A DNA stretch of 64,000 bases from ZC4RG29 sp964521255 (GCA_964521255.1 CAZFRM010000023.1:11205-75204), one strand, 5' to 3'; positions 33,623 through 42,537 are shown, counted from the stretch's first letter. Notes: a model not told the origin generated them from the letters alone. Translations and numbers: made by a program.

Positions 33623-34465
33623 ATGAAAACAGAAACGTCGGAACAACTTAAAGAACTGGTGAAAGAAAAGTATGGACAAATCGCAGAGCAGAGCAAAGAA
33701 ACGAACGAGACAAGTTGCTGTGGTGCTACAGGATGCGGTACGACCGAGTGCAGTCTAATGGCTGATGATTATACAAACCTGGAAGGATATGTAGCGGATG
33801 CCGATCTTGGTTTAGGCTGTGGTCTTCCAACGCAGTTTGCTAATATCAATGAAGGTGACACCGTGGTTGATCTTGGTTCCGGCGCCGGTAATGATGCTTT
33901 TGTTGCACGCTCTATTGTTGGAGAAAAAGGAAAAGTCATCGGCATTGATTTTACGGAGAAGATGATTGCAAAAGCAAAGGTTAATACTGAAAAGCTCAGG
34001 TATAAGAATGTGGAGTTCCGGCAGGGAGACATTGAGAACATTCCACTTGCAGCAAATACCGCTGACGTGGTTGTAAGCAATTGTGTTCTGAACCTTGTGC
34101 CCAACAAGAAGCAAGCTTTTGCAGAAACCTTTCGCATACTAAAAAAAGGTGGACATTTCAGTGTTTCAGATATTGTGTTAGTGGGTGATCTTCCTGAGGA
34201 CTTACAAAAATCAGCCGAACTGTATGTGGGTTGTGTATCGGGTGCCATTCAAAAGAATGAATACCTTTCTATTATTGAAAAAGCCGGTTTCACTAATATT
34301 GCTATTCAGAAGGAAAAGAGGATAGTATTACCTTCTGAAATATTAAAAGATTATATGAGTGATGAAGAAAGCGAGAACTTCAACAAATCACAAACCGGCA
34401 TCTTCAGCATTACCGTGTATGCGGAAAAACCCGTTAATTGTTGTGCACCCGGATGTTGCGATTAA
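33623..34465 (+). CDS. arsM: Arsenite S-adenosylmethionine methyltransferase
   Basis: The 280-residue enzyme methylates As(III) using SAM. It has VDLGSGAGNDAFVARSIVG (SAM motif I), GIDFTEKMIAKAK, and NCVLNLVPNKKQAFAE. Cysteines are in the positions known for ArsM: CCGATGCGTTECS near the N-terminus, YVGCVSGAI in the middle, and a Cys-rich tail NCCAPGCCD. The gene ends TAATG, sharing one base with the next start, so the arsC-like gene is translationally coupled. Confidence 0.94.
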   Translation: MKTETSEQLKELVKEKYGQIAEQSKETNETSCCGATGCGTTECSLMADDYTNLEGYVADADLGLGCGLPTQFANINEGDTVVDLGSGAGNDAFVARSIVGEKGKVIGIDFTEKMIAKAKVNTEKLRYKNVEFRQGDIENIPLAANTADVVVSNCVLNLVPNKKQAFAETFRILKKGGHFSVSDIVLVGDLPEDLQKSAELYVGCVSGAIQKNEYLSIIEKAGFTNIAIQKEKRIVLPSEILKDYMSDEESENFNKSQTGIFSITVYAEKPVNCCAPGCCD

Positions 34466-35142
34466 TGCCTTTTGAATTTATGAATGACCAAATATCATTG
34501 CATTCATCACTGCAGAAAACCATCGAAGCTCTTATCAAGGAATTTCCAGCGATTCCTTTTTCACGAAGGAAAGTTTTACAAAATCTGACTGCCTTTATTC
34601 AGGAAAAAATTGATAATGATGAAAAGGTTCTGCTGAATTTTATATGCACACATAATTCCAGGAGAAGCCACATGGCGCAACTTTGGGCACAGGCTGCAGC
34701 AGACTTTTACAAACTACCGAAGGTTGAATGCTTCTCAGGCGGCACCGAGGCAACAGCATTCAATGAGAGCGCTGTTACTGCAATGCGGAAAGTGGGTTTT
34801 GAGATCAGCAGAAAAGAAAATTCAGATAATCCGCAATACATAGTCAGCTACTCTCATTCCTCCAATCCGATAACGGCTTTTTCAAAGAAGTATGATGATC
34901 CGGTAAATCCCACAGAAAATTTCGCAGCGGTAATGACTTGCTCGCAGGCAGATGATAATTGTCCATTCATTAACGGTGCGCTAACGCGGATAGCATTGAC
35001 TTACGATGACCCCAAAGAATTTGACAACACCTCTGTTGAATTCGAAAAATATCTGGAAAGAGCTAATGAGATAGGGAGGGATATACTATTTGCATTTTCA
35101 AAAGTGAAAATAGACAATGGCTCCAGCACGCATCATTCCTGA
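34465..35142 (+). CDS. ArsC-like low-molecular-weight protein-tyrosine phosphatase
   Basis: The 225-residue protein starts with ~50 residues of helical extension and then an LMW-phosphatase/arsenate-reductase-like domain: LLNFICTHNSRRSHMAQLWA (P-loop CTHNSRRS), VECFSGGTEATAFNESAV, and VMTCSQADDNCPFI with extra cysteines that could serve in arsenate reduction. I chose the ATG at 34465 (TAATG overlap with arsM); the ATG at 34480 is the alternative. It may convert As(V) to As(III) for ArsM. Confidence 0.85.
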   Translation: MPFEFMNDQISLHSSLQKTIEALIKEFPAIPFSRRKVLQNLTAFIQEKIDNDEKVLLNFICTHNSRRSHMAQLWAQAAADFYKLPKVECFSGGTEATAFNESAVTAMRKVGFEISRKENSDNPQYIVSYSHSSNPITAFSKKYDDPVNPTENFAAVMTCSQADDNCPFINGALTRIALTYDDPKEFDNTSVEFEKYLERANEIGRDILFAFSKVKIDNGSSTHHS

Positions 35143-35227
35143 ATTTAACTTATCTCACCGCATTCGCTACCTTTTAGATTTTTGAAAACCCAATTCTTTT
35201 CTATATTGAAAGCATCATTAAATATTT

Positions 35228-36091
35228 ATGCGAATAGTAATAATCATTTTGTTTTCGTCGCTGTGTCTATGTGCACACGCACAGGAATTATTTGTGAGTG
35301 TGGATCACACACAGGAAAATATATTCACCCGTAACATCGAAGGGCCTGCGTTTGATAAGAAAGGCAACTTGTATGTGGTGAACTATCAAAAAGATGGAAC
35401 GATCGGGTTAGTAAAACCGGATGGTGCTGTTGAATTGTTCGTCACACTGCCCGATAGCAGCATCGCGAATGCAATTCAGTTCGACAGCAAAGGCAACATG
35501 TATCTGGCTGACTGGAAAGGTCACAATGTATTGAAGGTGGATATGAAAACAAAAGTTGTGAGTGTATATGCCCACACGGACTTCAACCAACCCAACGACA
35601 TTTGTATCAACAAAAAAGATCAGCTCTTTGCCTCTGATCCCGACTGGAAAAATTCTACAGGAAAATTATGGCGCATTGACAAAGGTGGAAAAGCTGTTTT
35701 GCTGGATGATAAAATGGGAACCACTAATGGCATTGAACTTAGTCCCGATGAAAAGATTTTATATGTCAATGAAAGCGTTCAGCGAAAGATCTGGGCCTTT
35801 GATGTAGATGCCAAAGGCAACATCGCCAACAAAAGGCTGCTGGCGGAATTTCCTGATTTTGGTTTTGATGGAATGAAATGTGATAAACAAGGTAACCTGT
35901 ACGTTACGCGGTATGGCAAGGGCGTCATCGCAGTATTGTCACCAACAGGAGAATTAATCCGCGAAGTTCCGCTGAAAGGAAAAAGTTGCAGTAATCTTGT
36001 ATTTGGTGGGAAAGACAAAAAGACTGTTTTTGTTACTCTGCAAGACAGAAAGGGAATGGAGCGATTTAATGTTGATATTGGAGGGAAGTAA
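35228..36091 (+). CDS. Exported SMP-30/gluconolactonase family protein
   Basis: The 287-residue protein has a signal peptide (MRIVIIILFSSLCLCAHA) and a full SMP-30-type six-bladed propeller: EGPAFDKKGNLYVVNY, NAIQFDSKGNMYLADW, QPNDICINKKDQLFASD, TTNGIELSPDEKILYVNES, DGMKCDKQGNLYVTRYG and CSNLVFGGKDKKTVFVTLQ. The Glu in EGP, the Asn in QPND and the Asp in PDE agree with the family's metal site. It probably opens a lactone in the periplasm. It lies 85 bp after the ars genes but is not obviously related to them. Confidence 0.9.
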   Translation: MRIVIIILFSSLCLCAHAQELFVSVDHTQENIFTRNIEGPAFDKKGNLYVVNYQKDGTIGLVKPDGAVELFVTLPDSSIANAIQFDSKGNMYLADWKGHNVLKVDMKTKVVSVYAHTDFNQPNDICINKKDQLFASDPDWKNSTGKLWRIDKGGKAVLLDDKMGTTNGIELSPDEKILYVNESVQRKIWAFDVDAKGNIANKRLLAEFPDFGFDGMKCDKQGNLYVTRYGKGVIAVLSPTGELIREVPLKGKSCSNLVFGGKDKKTVFVTLQDRKGMERFNVDIGGK

Positions 36092-36104
36092 AAGTCAATA
36101 GTCA

Positions 36105-36162
36105 ATGGTCATCGGTCATTGGTAGAGTATTCCCAATGACCATTGACTACTGACTAATTTGT
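36105..36162. terminator. Inverted repeat between convergent genes, possible bidirectional terminator
   Basis: GTCAATGGTCATCGGTCATT pairs in reverse with AATGACCATTGAC a few bases later, between two convergent genes. A related string CCAATGACCAATGACTATTG stands at 48979 before nuoD, so it is also a dispersed repeat. Confidence 0.55.
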
Positions 36163-36749
36163 TCGACAAGCGATAATCTTTTAACAATACTTTTTGGAGG
36201 AAGTATGGTTCCGGGGGAAAGAACTGCATTGGCTCCGATCTTGCTTTCGTCACCGATTAATGCGCCAAACTTTTCCGAATCTGTTTTGATTCTCTTCCCG
36301 GCATGTACCACTTCAATGATTTTATTTTCACGGTCATTATGATGGTTGGCAATGATTGACCCCGCTTCCATATTTACGTGTGACCCGATAATGGAATCTC
36401 CAACAAAGTTGAAATGCGCCAATGCACTTTCAGGCATGATAAAACTCGATTTGATTTCGCAGCCTGGCCCTAAAGAAACGTGCTCACCAAGAAATACACC
36501 GCCACGTAAATAAGCATGTGCGCCGACAAAACAATTTGCTGAAATAATGATAGGTCCCTTAAAGACAACATATTCTTCAACCACAGCACTCTTATGAATG
36601 GCAAGATTTCCTTTTACTACATACTCATCATTGAGTGTTGAAATTTTTTCCTGAATAAGTGTGGAAGCCTGCTTTGTAATTTCCCATGGTAATTCATTTA
36701 CAGGGAAGAGCGGGAACCAATTATGAAGAAAGTCCTGAAGATTAATCAT
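36147..36749 (-). CDS. Left-handed beta-helix (hexapeptide) acyltransferase-like protein
   Basis: The 200-residue protein has a short helical start (MINLQDFLHNWFPLFP) and then hexapeptide repeats: HKSAVVEEYVVFKGPIIIS, CFVGAHAYLRGGVFLG, VSLGPGCEIKSSFIMPES, FVGDSIIGSHVNMEAGSIIA and IGANAVLSPGTILPPKSIV. It resembles the C-terminal half of GlmU-like nucleotidyltransferase/acetyltransferases but lacks the N-terminal pyrophosphorylase domain. It may be an acetyltransferase subunit or a UDP-GlcNAc-related enzyme. Confidence 0.85.
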   Translation of the reverse strand: MINLQDFLHNWFPLFPVNELPWEITKQASTLIQEKISTLNDEYVVKGNLAIHKSAVVEEYVVFKGPIIISANCFVGAHAYLRGGVFLGEHVSLGPGCEIKSSFIMPESALAHFNFVGDSIIGSHVNMEAGSIIANHHNDRENKIIEVVHAGKRIKTDSEKFGALIGDESKIGANAVLSPGTILPPKSIVKRLSLVEQISQ

Positions 36750-36822
36750 AAGTAAAAAAATTACCTGATTCTGTAAAGCTACTGAACCAGGCAGTTTATT
36801 GTTTTAGTAATTATCATTGTTA

Positions 36823-36968
36823 TCCGACTAAAATGTAGCATTCGTTTCAATCCCTTGATTTTCTTGATGTTTCTTTATCTGGCCTCACTCCTACCTCTCT
36901 CCGAAGGAGAGAGACTATGGAATCAAGAAAATCAAGGGATTATGTAGGTGTTCGTTTTTTTAGTCGGG
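36823..36968. mobile_element. MITE-like structured repeat, copy 1
   Basis: This ~146-bp element has short inverted ends (CCGACTAAAA / TTTTAGTCGG), a second nested perfect inverted repeat (AATCCCTTGATTTTCTTGAT and its complement) and a central hairpin CTCTCTCCGAAGGAGAGAG. A near-identical copy stands at 44598-44746 in the same orientation. No coding capacity. Confidence 0.8.
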
Positions 36969-36985
36969 ACATTAGTGGAATTTAT

Positions 36986-37600
36986 TTATTTCTTCGGAAA
37001 GTTTGGATCGGCTTTCACTTCTTCAATTTGTTTTAGGTGACGATTGGAATGTGCCGCAATGAACAGCAGCATTTGGTAAGACTCCATTGTTCCCATAAAC
37101 TGTGTATCCACAAAATGATTTCTAAGGTCTTCCGGTGTCTTCTTCAAGAAACTGATGTGACTATTTCTCATTTCTTTGAAAGCCTTGGTCGTTGCGCTTA
37201 ATGTAGGGTATGTTCCTTTAGGCACTAAAGCATCAAATGTTTTGACCTTATTGGTCCGGTCTGTGATGCCGTTCAAAATGTTTTCGTCAGTTACTTTCAC
37301 TTCACTCTTTTTAGCGGGATCAGCCGGTTCTTTTAGCGATTCATCAACCATGCCCCACAACAGATTTTCAGACAGGATCATATGCTCAACGCAGCCGGCA
37401 ACCGACCATTTGTCTTCATCCGGTTTGAAATTGGCTTGTTCCTGAGTAAGGCCCTTAACTGCTTTCGTAATATTGTCCCGTGATTCGGTGTAATATTTTA
37501 CAATAAAGTCCCTGTCGGCCTTGGTAAGTTCTGTTGTGTTCAAATGAAAAGTAAAGCTGCTGCAGATGAGGAGCAGCAAAAGATAGATAGAGGTTTTCAT
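36986..37600 (-). CDS. Exported DinB family protein
   Basis: The 204-residue protein has a signal peptide (MKTSIYLLLLLICSSFTFHL) and a DinB four-helix fold with metal-binding histidines: KWSVAGCVEHMILSEN, NSHISFLKKTPEDLRNHF, and FIAAHSNRHLKQIEEV. DinB-like proteins are often metal-dependent thiol transferases; export is less usual. The substrate is unknown. Confidence 0.87.
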   Translation of the reverse strand: MKTSIYLLLLLICSSFTFHLNTTELTKADRDFIVKYYTESRDNITKAVKGLTQEQANFKPDEDKWSVAGCVEHMILSENLLWGMVDESLKEPADPAKKSEVKVTDENILNGITDRTNKVKTFDALVPKGTYPTLSATTKAFKEMRNSHISFLKKTPEDLRNHFVDTQFMGTMESYQMLLFIAAHSNRHLKQIEEVKADPNFPKK

Positions 37601-37683
37601 AGTGTTTGGTGGATTAATATCTTATATAAACTAATGCTTTTCATAAAAAGATCGCATTGGCAAAACTTTTTTATATTGAATTC

Positions 37684-38160
37684 ATGGATACATTTTGGTT
37701 CATTCTTGGAATCCTGCTCATGATCGGTGGAATTGCCGGAAGCATTTTGCCCTTACTCCCCGGGCCTCCGCTAAGTTATGCTGCCTTACTGATCCAGCAA
37801 TTTAAAAGTGATCCGCCTTATACTTTAAAATTCCTTCTTATCTGGGCTGGTATTACACTGCTTGTTACGGTGGTGGATTACTTGGTTCCTTTATATGGCA
37901 CAAAAAGATTTGGAGGAAGCCGGTATGGTGTATGGGGATGTACGATTGGTTTAATAGCGGGGATGTTCTTTAGTCCGTTGGGAATTATTATAGGTCCATT
38001 CATTGGCGCTTTTGTAGGAGAACTGATTGGAAACAATAATTCAGAAAATGCTTTTAAGGCTGCGATAGGTTCATTTCTCGGTTTTCTATTGGGAACGTTA
38101 CTAAAACTGGTCACTTGTCTTGTGATGGGGTGGTATCTCCTCAAACCAATGTTGGGTTAA
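37684..38160 (+). CDS. DUF456 family membrane protein
   Basis: The 158-residue protein has four or more membrane helices with the glycine-rich DUF456 pattern: FILGILLMIGGIAGSILPLL, PGPPLSYAALLI, YGTKRFGGSRYGVWG, SPLGIIIGPFIGAFVGELIG and AAIGSFLGFLLGT. The frame opens earlier, but the ATG at 37684 gives the usual family start. Function is unknown. Confidence 0.87.
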   Translation: MDTFWFILGILLMIGGIAGSILPLLPGPPLSYAALLIQQFKSDPPYTLKFLLIWAGITLLVTVVDYLVPLYGTKRFGGSRYGVWGCTIGLIAGMFFSPLGIIIGPFIGAFVGELIGNNNSENAFKAAIGSFLGFLLGTLLKLVTCLVMGWYLLKPMLG

Positions 38161-38210
38161 TCATTTTGTCCTACCAATGACAGAGTAGTACTGATTTAAC
38201 TCTTCGTCAT

Positions 38211-38410
38211 TGCGAGTTTGAAAACCACGACTCAAAAAGTTGAGATGACAACTACGCTCATTCGCAGACTTGTCCCCCGCTGGCGGGGGGAGGGGGTGGA
38301 AAAAGATACTCTTCATACAATTAAATTTCTTGTCATTGCCAGTGGTCGGGCAGGCGCAATGACGGTGGGCAATGGATGTCATCTCAACTTTTTGAGCCGA
38401 AGATTTTGAA
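38211..38410. mobile_element. Small inverted-repeat element
   Basis: CTCAAAAAGTTGAGATGACA (38231-38250) is the exact reverse complement of 38377-38396, and the flanks also match partly (TTTGAAAACC / GATTTTGAAA). The core contains TGTCCCCCGCTGGCGGGGGG hairpin sequence and GTCATTGC motifs. A related end occurs at 30472. No transposase. Confidence 0.65.
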
Positions 38411-38467
38411 ACTTAGAATGAACTAAATTCATTTCTATTCTGTCAATTTAAGACAGATTCGTCCCTC

Positions 38468-38947
38468 ATGAATTCAATCTTGCAAACCAAACGGATCGAT
38501 TTCTATTACGGGCTGCTTATTGCCGGAGGGTTGATCGTGTATTTCCTTATCATGAAATTTACCGGACTGGTGCACGTTGTTGAATTGAGGGTATTTAATC
38601 TGTTTATCATGGCTTCCGGCATTTATGCTGTTATGAGAAGGTTCAGGCAAACGGATTTGAATCAGCAATTCAACTACATACGTGCATTTTTTTTAGGCGT
38701 GTCAACGGCTATTTTTGCCTCTATTCTTTTTGCTGTATTCTTTTTTATCTACGTTACTTTTATTGATCGTGCGTTGATGACATCCATTATTGAAAAAGAA
38801 CCGATGGGAAGATTTCTTAATCCCTATGTTGCTTCGTTCATTATTGCAGTGGAAGGAGTGCTATCAGGTATACTGGTAACATTTATGATTATCAATGTTA
38901 AGAATGCAGACCAGATTGAAGATGAGATGAAGAAGAATAATAAGTAA
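38468..38947 (+). CDS. DUF4199-like membrane protein
   Basis: The 159-residue protein has four membrane helices (YYGLLIAGGLIVYFLIM, VFNLFIMASGIYAVMRRF, GVSTAIFASILFAVFFFIYV, SFIIAVEGVLSGILVTFMI) in the arrangement of the Bacteroidota DUF4199 family. Function is unknown. It is convergent with the TPM operon. Confidence 0.75.
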   Translation: MNSILQTKRIDFYYGLLIAGGLIVYFLIMKFTGLVHVVELRVFNLFIMASGIYAVMRRFRQTDLNQQFNYIRAFFLGVSTAIFASILFAVFFFIYVTFIDRALMTSIIEKEPMGRFLNPYVASFIIAVEGVLSGILVTFMIINVKNADQIEDEMKKNNK

Positions 38948-38983
38948 AAAGTTCACCGATAAGGGTTAATGGATTACGGGAAA

Positions 38984-39775
38984 TTACCAGCCTCCTCCGG
39001 AGCCACCGCCACCAAAACTTCCGCCACCAAATCCGCCAAAGCCACCGCCACCACGACCGGAACCTCCTCCCCAGCCACCCCAATGGTCGTTGTCTCTTCT
39101 TCCTCTTCCGCCACCACCGGCATTCATCATCAGCCAAAGAGCGGCCCAAAAGTCAAGCCCTTTGCTACCGTAGTGACTACGCTGTACACGCCTGGCTGAT
39201 GCAATAATGATAGCAATGAAGATTAGAAAAGCAATTAAGAGAAATACCAATGCTCCTGCTCCTATGTTTTGCGGCCCCATATCCTCGGCTTTAAATTCAC
39301 CCGAGGCTAATTTCATAAGTATCGTGGTTGCATCATCCAATCCTTTATAAAAGTTGCCGTTACGAAAATTCGGATTCATGTGCTCTTCACGAATTCTCCG
39401 TGTGGCAGCATCCGTTATGGTAGCTTCCATGCCGTAACCTGTAGCAATGCCTGCCTTTCTGTCCTCTATTGAAACCAGCACAACCAGTCCGTTATTTTTG
39501 CCTTGTTGTCCCACGTCCCACTTTTCACCAACCCGGTAGGCGTAATCCATTACATCATAGCCACCAATATTGGACACAATAACTACAGCGATTTGTGTTG
39601 ATGTACTATCGTGATAGGCTCTTAGTTTTCGTTCCAGCATCTCATCTTCAGCATCACTCATAACATCGGCAAAATCATTTACAAGACGGGGAGGATTGGG
39701 CGGCTCCGGAATATCTTGCGCTGTTGAGAAAGCAATAGGAAGGAAAATAAGAACTACAAAAAATAATTTATCCAT
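38984..39775 (-). CDS. TPM domain protein with Gly-rich tail, exported
   Basis: The 263-residue protein has a signal peptide (MDKLFFVVLIFLPIAFSTAQ) and a TPM domain (LVNDFADVMSDAEDEMLERK, TQIAVVIVSNIGGYDVMDYA, GKNNGLVVLVSIEDRKAGI, GYGMEATITDAATRRI). A membrane helix (GAGALVFLLIAFLIFIAIII) and a long Gly/Ser-rich tail ending GGSFGGGGSGGGW follow. This is the standard architecture of TPM proteins partnered with LemA, implicated in photosystem repair in plants and in membrane maintenance in bacteria. It is the last gene of the lemA operon. Confidence 0.93.
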   Translation of the reverse strand: MDKLFFVVLIFLPIAFSTAQDIPEPPNPPRLVNDFADVMSDAEDEMLERKLRAYHDSTSTQIAVVIVSNIGGYDVMDYAYRVGEKWDVGQQGKNNGLVVLVSIEDRKAGIATGYGMEATITDAATRRIREEHMNPNFRNGNFYKGLDDATTILMKLASGEFKAEDMGPQNIGAGALVFLLIAFLIFIAIIIASARRVQRSHYGSKGLDFWAALWLMMNAGGGGRGRRDNDHWGGWGGGSGRGGGGFGGFGGGSFGGGGSGGGW

Positions 39776-39778
39776 GCA

Positions 39779-40216
39779 TCAGTTGTTGCCAAACGAAATT
39801 TCATTCGGAAGTTCATCGATATCATCTTTATGGTAAGGAAAGTGTTTTCCAAGTTGTTCACCTGCCATTCGTATACCATCGCATAAACCATCTGTAAAAC
39901 GACCCTCCCGAAAAAGAATTTCCATATGGTTTTTAATTTTGTCCCAAAAGCCGGGCGGCACTTTTTGATTGATGCCTACATCGCCAATAATTGCAAACTG
40001 GTGATCTTCAACAGCCAGGTAAATAAGCACACCATTGCGTTGAGCAGTCCTGGTCATATGAAGGATGTCAAACAACTCGGCTGTTCGTTCAAGCACCGGC
40101 TTTTTTAACTTATTTTCCAGGTGTACTTGTATTTCACCCGAAGTATTTTTCTCTGCATCAAGAATGGCATCCATGATGCGTTGCTGTTCTTCTTCTGAAA
40201 AGAAAAGACGTGCCAT
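39779..40216 (-). CDS. TPM domain protein, short form
   Basis: The 145-residue protein is a TPM domain without signal peptide or tail: EEEQQRIMDAILDAEKNTSG, EIQVHLENKLKKPVLERT, AQRNGVLIYLAVEDHQFAII, GDVGINQKVPPGFW and FTDGLCDGIRMAGEQLGKHF. It lies three bases from the next TPM gene and 11 bases after lemA, so the three genes form one operon. Confidence 0.92.
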   Translation of the reverse strand: MARLFFSEEEQQRIMDAILDAEKNTSGEIQVHLENKLKKPVLERTAELFDILHMTRTAQRNGVLIYLAVEDHQFAIIGDVGINQKVPPGFWDKIKNHMEILFREGRFTDGLCDGIRMAGEQLGKHFPYHKDDIDELPNEISFGNN

Positions 40217-40227
40217 CAGAGCTGAAC

Positions 40228-40803
40228 TTATGGAGCTTCTTCTGCTCCTGCCTTGGCTTTGAAATAACCTTTGTTTTCAAATCCGTACATTCCGGCAAGC
40301 ATGGTCTGGGGGAACCTCCTGATATAGGTATTATAATCCTGAACAACGTTATTGAATTTCTGCCGCTCCACTGCTATGCGATTTTCTGTTCCTTCCAACT
40401 GGCTTTGCAAATCAAGAAAATTTTGATTGGCTTTTAAGTCAGGATACCTCTCAACGCTTACAAGCAATCTTCCCAGTGAACTGGAAAGTTCGCCCTGCGC
40501 AGCCTGAAACTCAGCAAGCTTTTCAGGTGTAAGATTTTTAGGATCTACTGTTATGGAAGTTGCTTTTGCGCGCGCTTCAATAACTCTGGTGAGTGTTTCC
40601 TGTTCGAATTGCGCATAACCTTTAACTGTATTGACAAGGATAGGAATAAGGTCTGCACGGCGTTGATAAACGTTCTCTACCTGGGCCCATCCTGATGTTA
40701 CCGTTTCTTCCTTAGCTACCATATTATTATAGCTTCCGACAAACATTCTGTACAGAATAAACGCAAGAATGACGAGCCCGCCGATGATCACAAGTTTCTT
40801 CAT
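40228..40803 (-). CDS. lemA: LemA family protein
   Basis: The 191-residue protein has an N-terminal membrane helix (LVIIGGLVILAFILYRMFV) and the LemA helical bundle: YNNMVAKEETVTSGWAQVEN, YQRRADLIPILVNTVKGYAQ, LGRLLVSVERYPDLKANQNF, LQSQLEGTENRIAVERQKFN and YNTYIRRFPQTMLAGMYGF. I chose the ATG at codon 3 of the open frame (40803). It is the first gene of the lemA-TPM-TPM operon. Confidence 0.93.
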   Translation of the reverse strand: MKKLVIIGGLVILAFILYRMFVGSYNNMVAKEETVTSGWAQVENVYQRRADLIPILVNTVKGYAQFEQETLTRVIEARAKATSITVDPKNLTPEKLAEFQAAQGELSSSLGRLLVSVERYPDLKANQNFLDLQSQLEGTENRIAVERQKFNNVVQDYNTYIRRFPQTMLAGMYGFENKGYFKAKAGAEEAP

Positions 40804-40953
40804 AGTCAATGAATTTTAAAGTTGAAACATAAGTCGCTTCTTCCTGTAAAATATTTCGCTGAAAGTGAATTTTATTTTACGGCTTGTTAAGGTAACAAAG
40901 CATTTCTGTCATGGTTATAATTTACTCGAAATAAATCGCAGATAAACCCTTTT

Positions 40954-41472
40954 CTATTCAGAAATTTCAATGATCATATCAATCTCAACAGAAGTATTCA
41001 TAGGAAGAGCATTCATTCCTACAGCCGCACGGGCATGCTTTCCATTCTCGCCGAATACAGCCACCAGCAGATCAGAACAGCCGTTGATTACTTTGGGCTG
41101 ATCTGTAAAGTCAGGTGTACAGTTAACCATACCGTTCACCTTTACAATTCGCTTTACTTTGTTTAAGGTACCCAGCTCTGCTTTGATGGTAGCAAGTAAT
41201 TGAATCGCGGTAAGCCGTGCCGCTTCATAGCCCTGCTCAATGGTAAGGTCTTTCCCCACCTTTCCGGTAGTCCATGTTCCGTCCATATGCTGAGGGCCAT
41301 GGCCGGCAAGAAAAAGCAGGTTGCCCGACCGTACAGCCTTTACGTAGTTAGCAATGGGTTTGCTTAAGGGTGGAAGTTCGATGTTAAGTTCTTTCACCCG
41401 GGCGTCATAATCCTGGGCTACTGCTAATGAGATCGAAAATAAAAACAAGATCAGATAAAGATGGATTTTCAT
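40954..41472 (-). CDS. Exported RidA family protein
   Basis: The 172-residue protein has a signal peptide (MKIHLYLILFLFSISLAVAQ) and a YjgF/RidA-like domain of the longer subgroup: LELPPL-type start ELNIELPPLSKPIANYV, SGNLLFLAGHGPQHMDG, GYEAARLTAIQLLATIKAEL, VNCTPDFTDQPKVINGCSDL and ARAAVGMNALPMNTSVEID. The catalytic-type Arg is present in HARAAVG. It is the second exported RidA-like protein in this window. Confidence 0.88.
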   Translation of the reverse strand: MKIHLYLILFLFSISLAVAQDYDARVKELNIELPPLSKPIANYVKAVRSGNLLFLAGHGPQHMDGTWTTGKVGKDLTIEQGYEAARLTAIQLLATIKAELGTLNKVKRIVKVNGMVNCTPDFTDQPKVINGCSDLLVAVFGENGKHARAAVGMNALPMNTSVEIDMIIEISE

Positions 41473-41659
41473 ACTCCTGCTGTTAAATGCTTCATGTTAA
41501 GTTAATTAATGATTTGGTCATTACCGACCTTCAAAGTTTATAAACAGCTTTCTTTTATCATGTTAGTACATGACTATAATCAGTATTAATTATTCATTTT
41601 ATCTCGTCATGATGTAAAAAAAATCATTTACTTTAAGCATTGAACATAATTAAAATGAT

Positions 41660-42517
41660 ATGAAAAAAATTCTTGTCCCTACTGACTTTTCAAAACCTGC
41701 CAACATTGCTACGGACGTAGCTGCTGACATTGCCCGCAAAGCAGGAGCTGAACTTATCCTTTTGCATGTAGTAGAGGGTGCGTCCGAAAGTTCTTTTAAC
41801 GTAGAAGGTGAAGGAGGATTTGCCAGCGCAGAAGATAAGTTATTTAATTTGAGATTAATTGCCCGTTCCAAAAAGCAACTGGAAAAGGCAGTTGAATCGG
41901 CGAAGTTAAAGGATATTAAGGTTAGACAAGAATTGCGCATGGGAACGCCATTTCATGGCATGCAAACCATTATTGCAGAAAAGAAAGTTGATCTTGTTGT
42001 AATGGGGACTTCAGGTCGTTCTGACTTTGCGGCGATGGTTATTGGATCGAATACAGAGAAAGTAGTTCGACATTCGCAAAGCCCGGTCTTAACCGTAACT
42101 AAAAAACCGGCAACAACGGATTTTAAGGATATCGTGTACGCTACTTCCATGAGCAAGGATGAAGAAGCTTTTTCAAAGGTGGTTAAGCGTACTCAACAAT
42201 TGTACAACTCTACCATTCACCTCGTGCGCATTAATACGCCTGGAAATTTTCAGCGCGATGCTGTTGTAAAAAAATATATGGAGGACTTTGCGAAAAAACT
42301 CCAACTGAAAAATTACACCGTGAATGTATTTAATGATTTGACCGAAGAAGATGGAATAGCCTACTTTGCAGACAGCATCAATGCCGACCTTATTGCTATG
42401 GCAACGCATGGCCGTACCGGTTTTGCGCACGTCTTGGCCGGTAGTATTGCTGAAGATGTTGTTTCTCACTCAAAGCGCCCTGTGCTGACATTTGTAACTA
42501 AGCAAAGGAAGAAGTAG
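41660..42517 (+). CDS. Universal stress protein, tandem UspA domains
   Basis: The 285-residue protein has two UspA domains. Each has a KILVPTDFS-like or degenerate start, and each ends with the ATP-binding Gly pattern: MGTSGRSDFAAMVIGSNTEK around residue 115 and MATHGRTGFAHVLAGSIAED around 255. Such proteins bind ATP and take part in stress responses. It is a single gene followed by a strong terminator. Confidence 0.93.
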   Translation: MKKILVPTDFSKPANIATDVAADIARKAGAELILLHVVEGASESSFNVEGEGGFASAEDKLFNLRLIARSKKQLEKAVESAKLKDIKVRQELRMGTPFHGMQTIIAEKKVDLVVMGTSGRSDFAAMVIGSNTEKVVRHSQSPVLTVTKKPATTDFKDIVYATSMSKDEEAFSKVVKRTQQLYNSTIHLVRINTPGNFQRDAVVKKYMEDFAKKLQLKNYTVNVFNDLTEEDGIAYFADSINADLIAMATHGRTGFAHVLAGSIAEDVVSHSKRPVLTFVTKQRKK

Positions 42518-42537
42518 AAGGACTACAATTTTATAAA

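Noticed and set aside
38898..39199. Trp/Arg-rich or Ser/Thr/Ala-rich frames at the end of the TPM gene
   Set aside because: They are shifted or antisense readings of the Gly-rich tail codons of the TPM protein.
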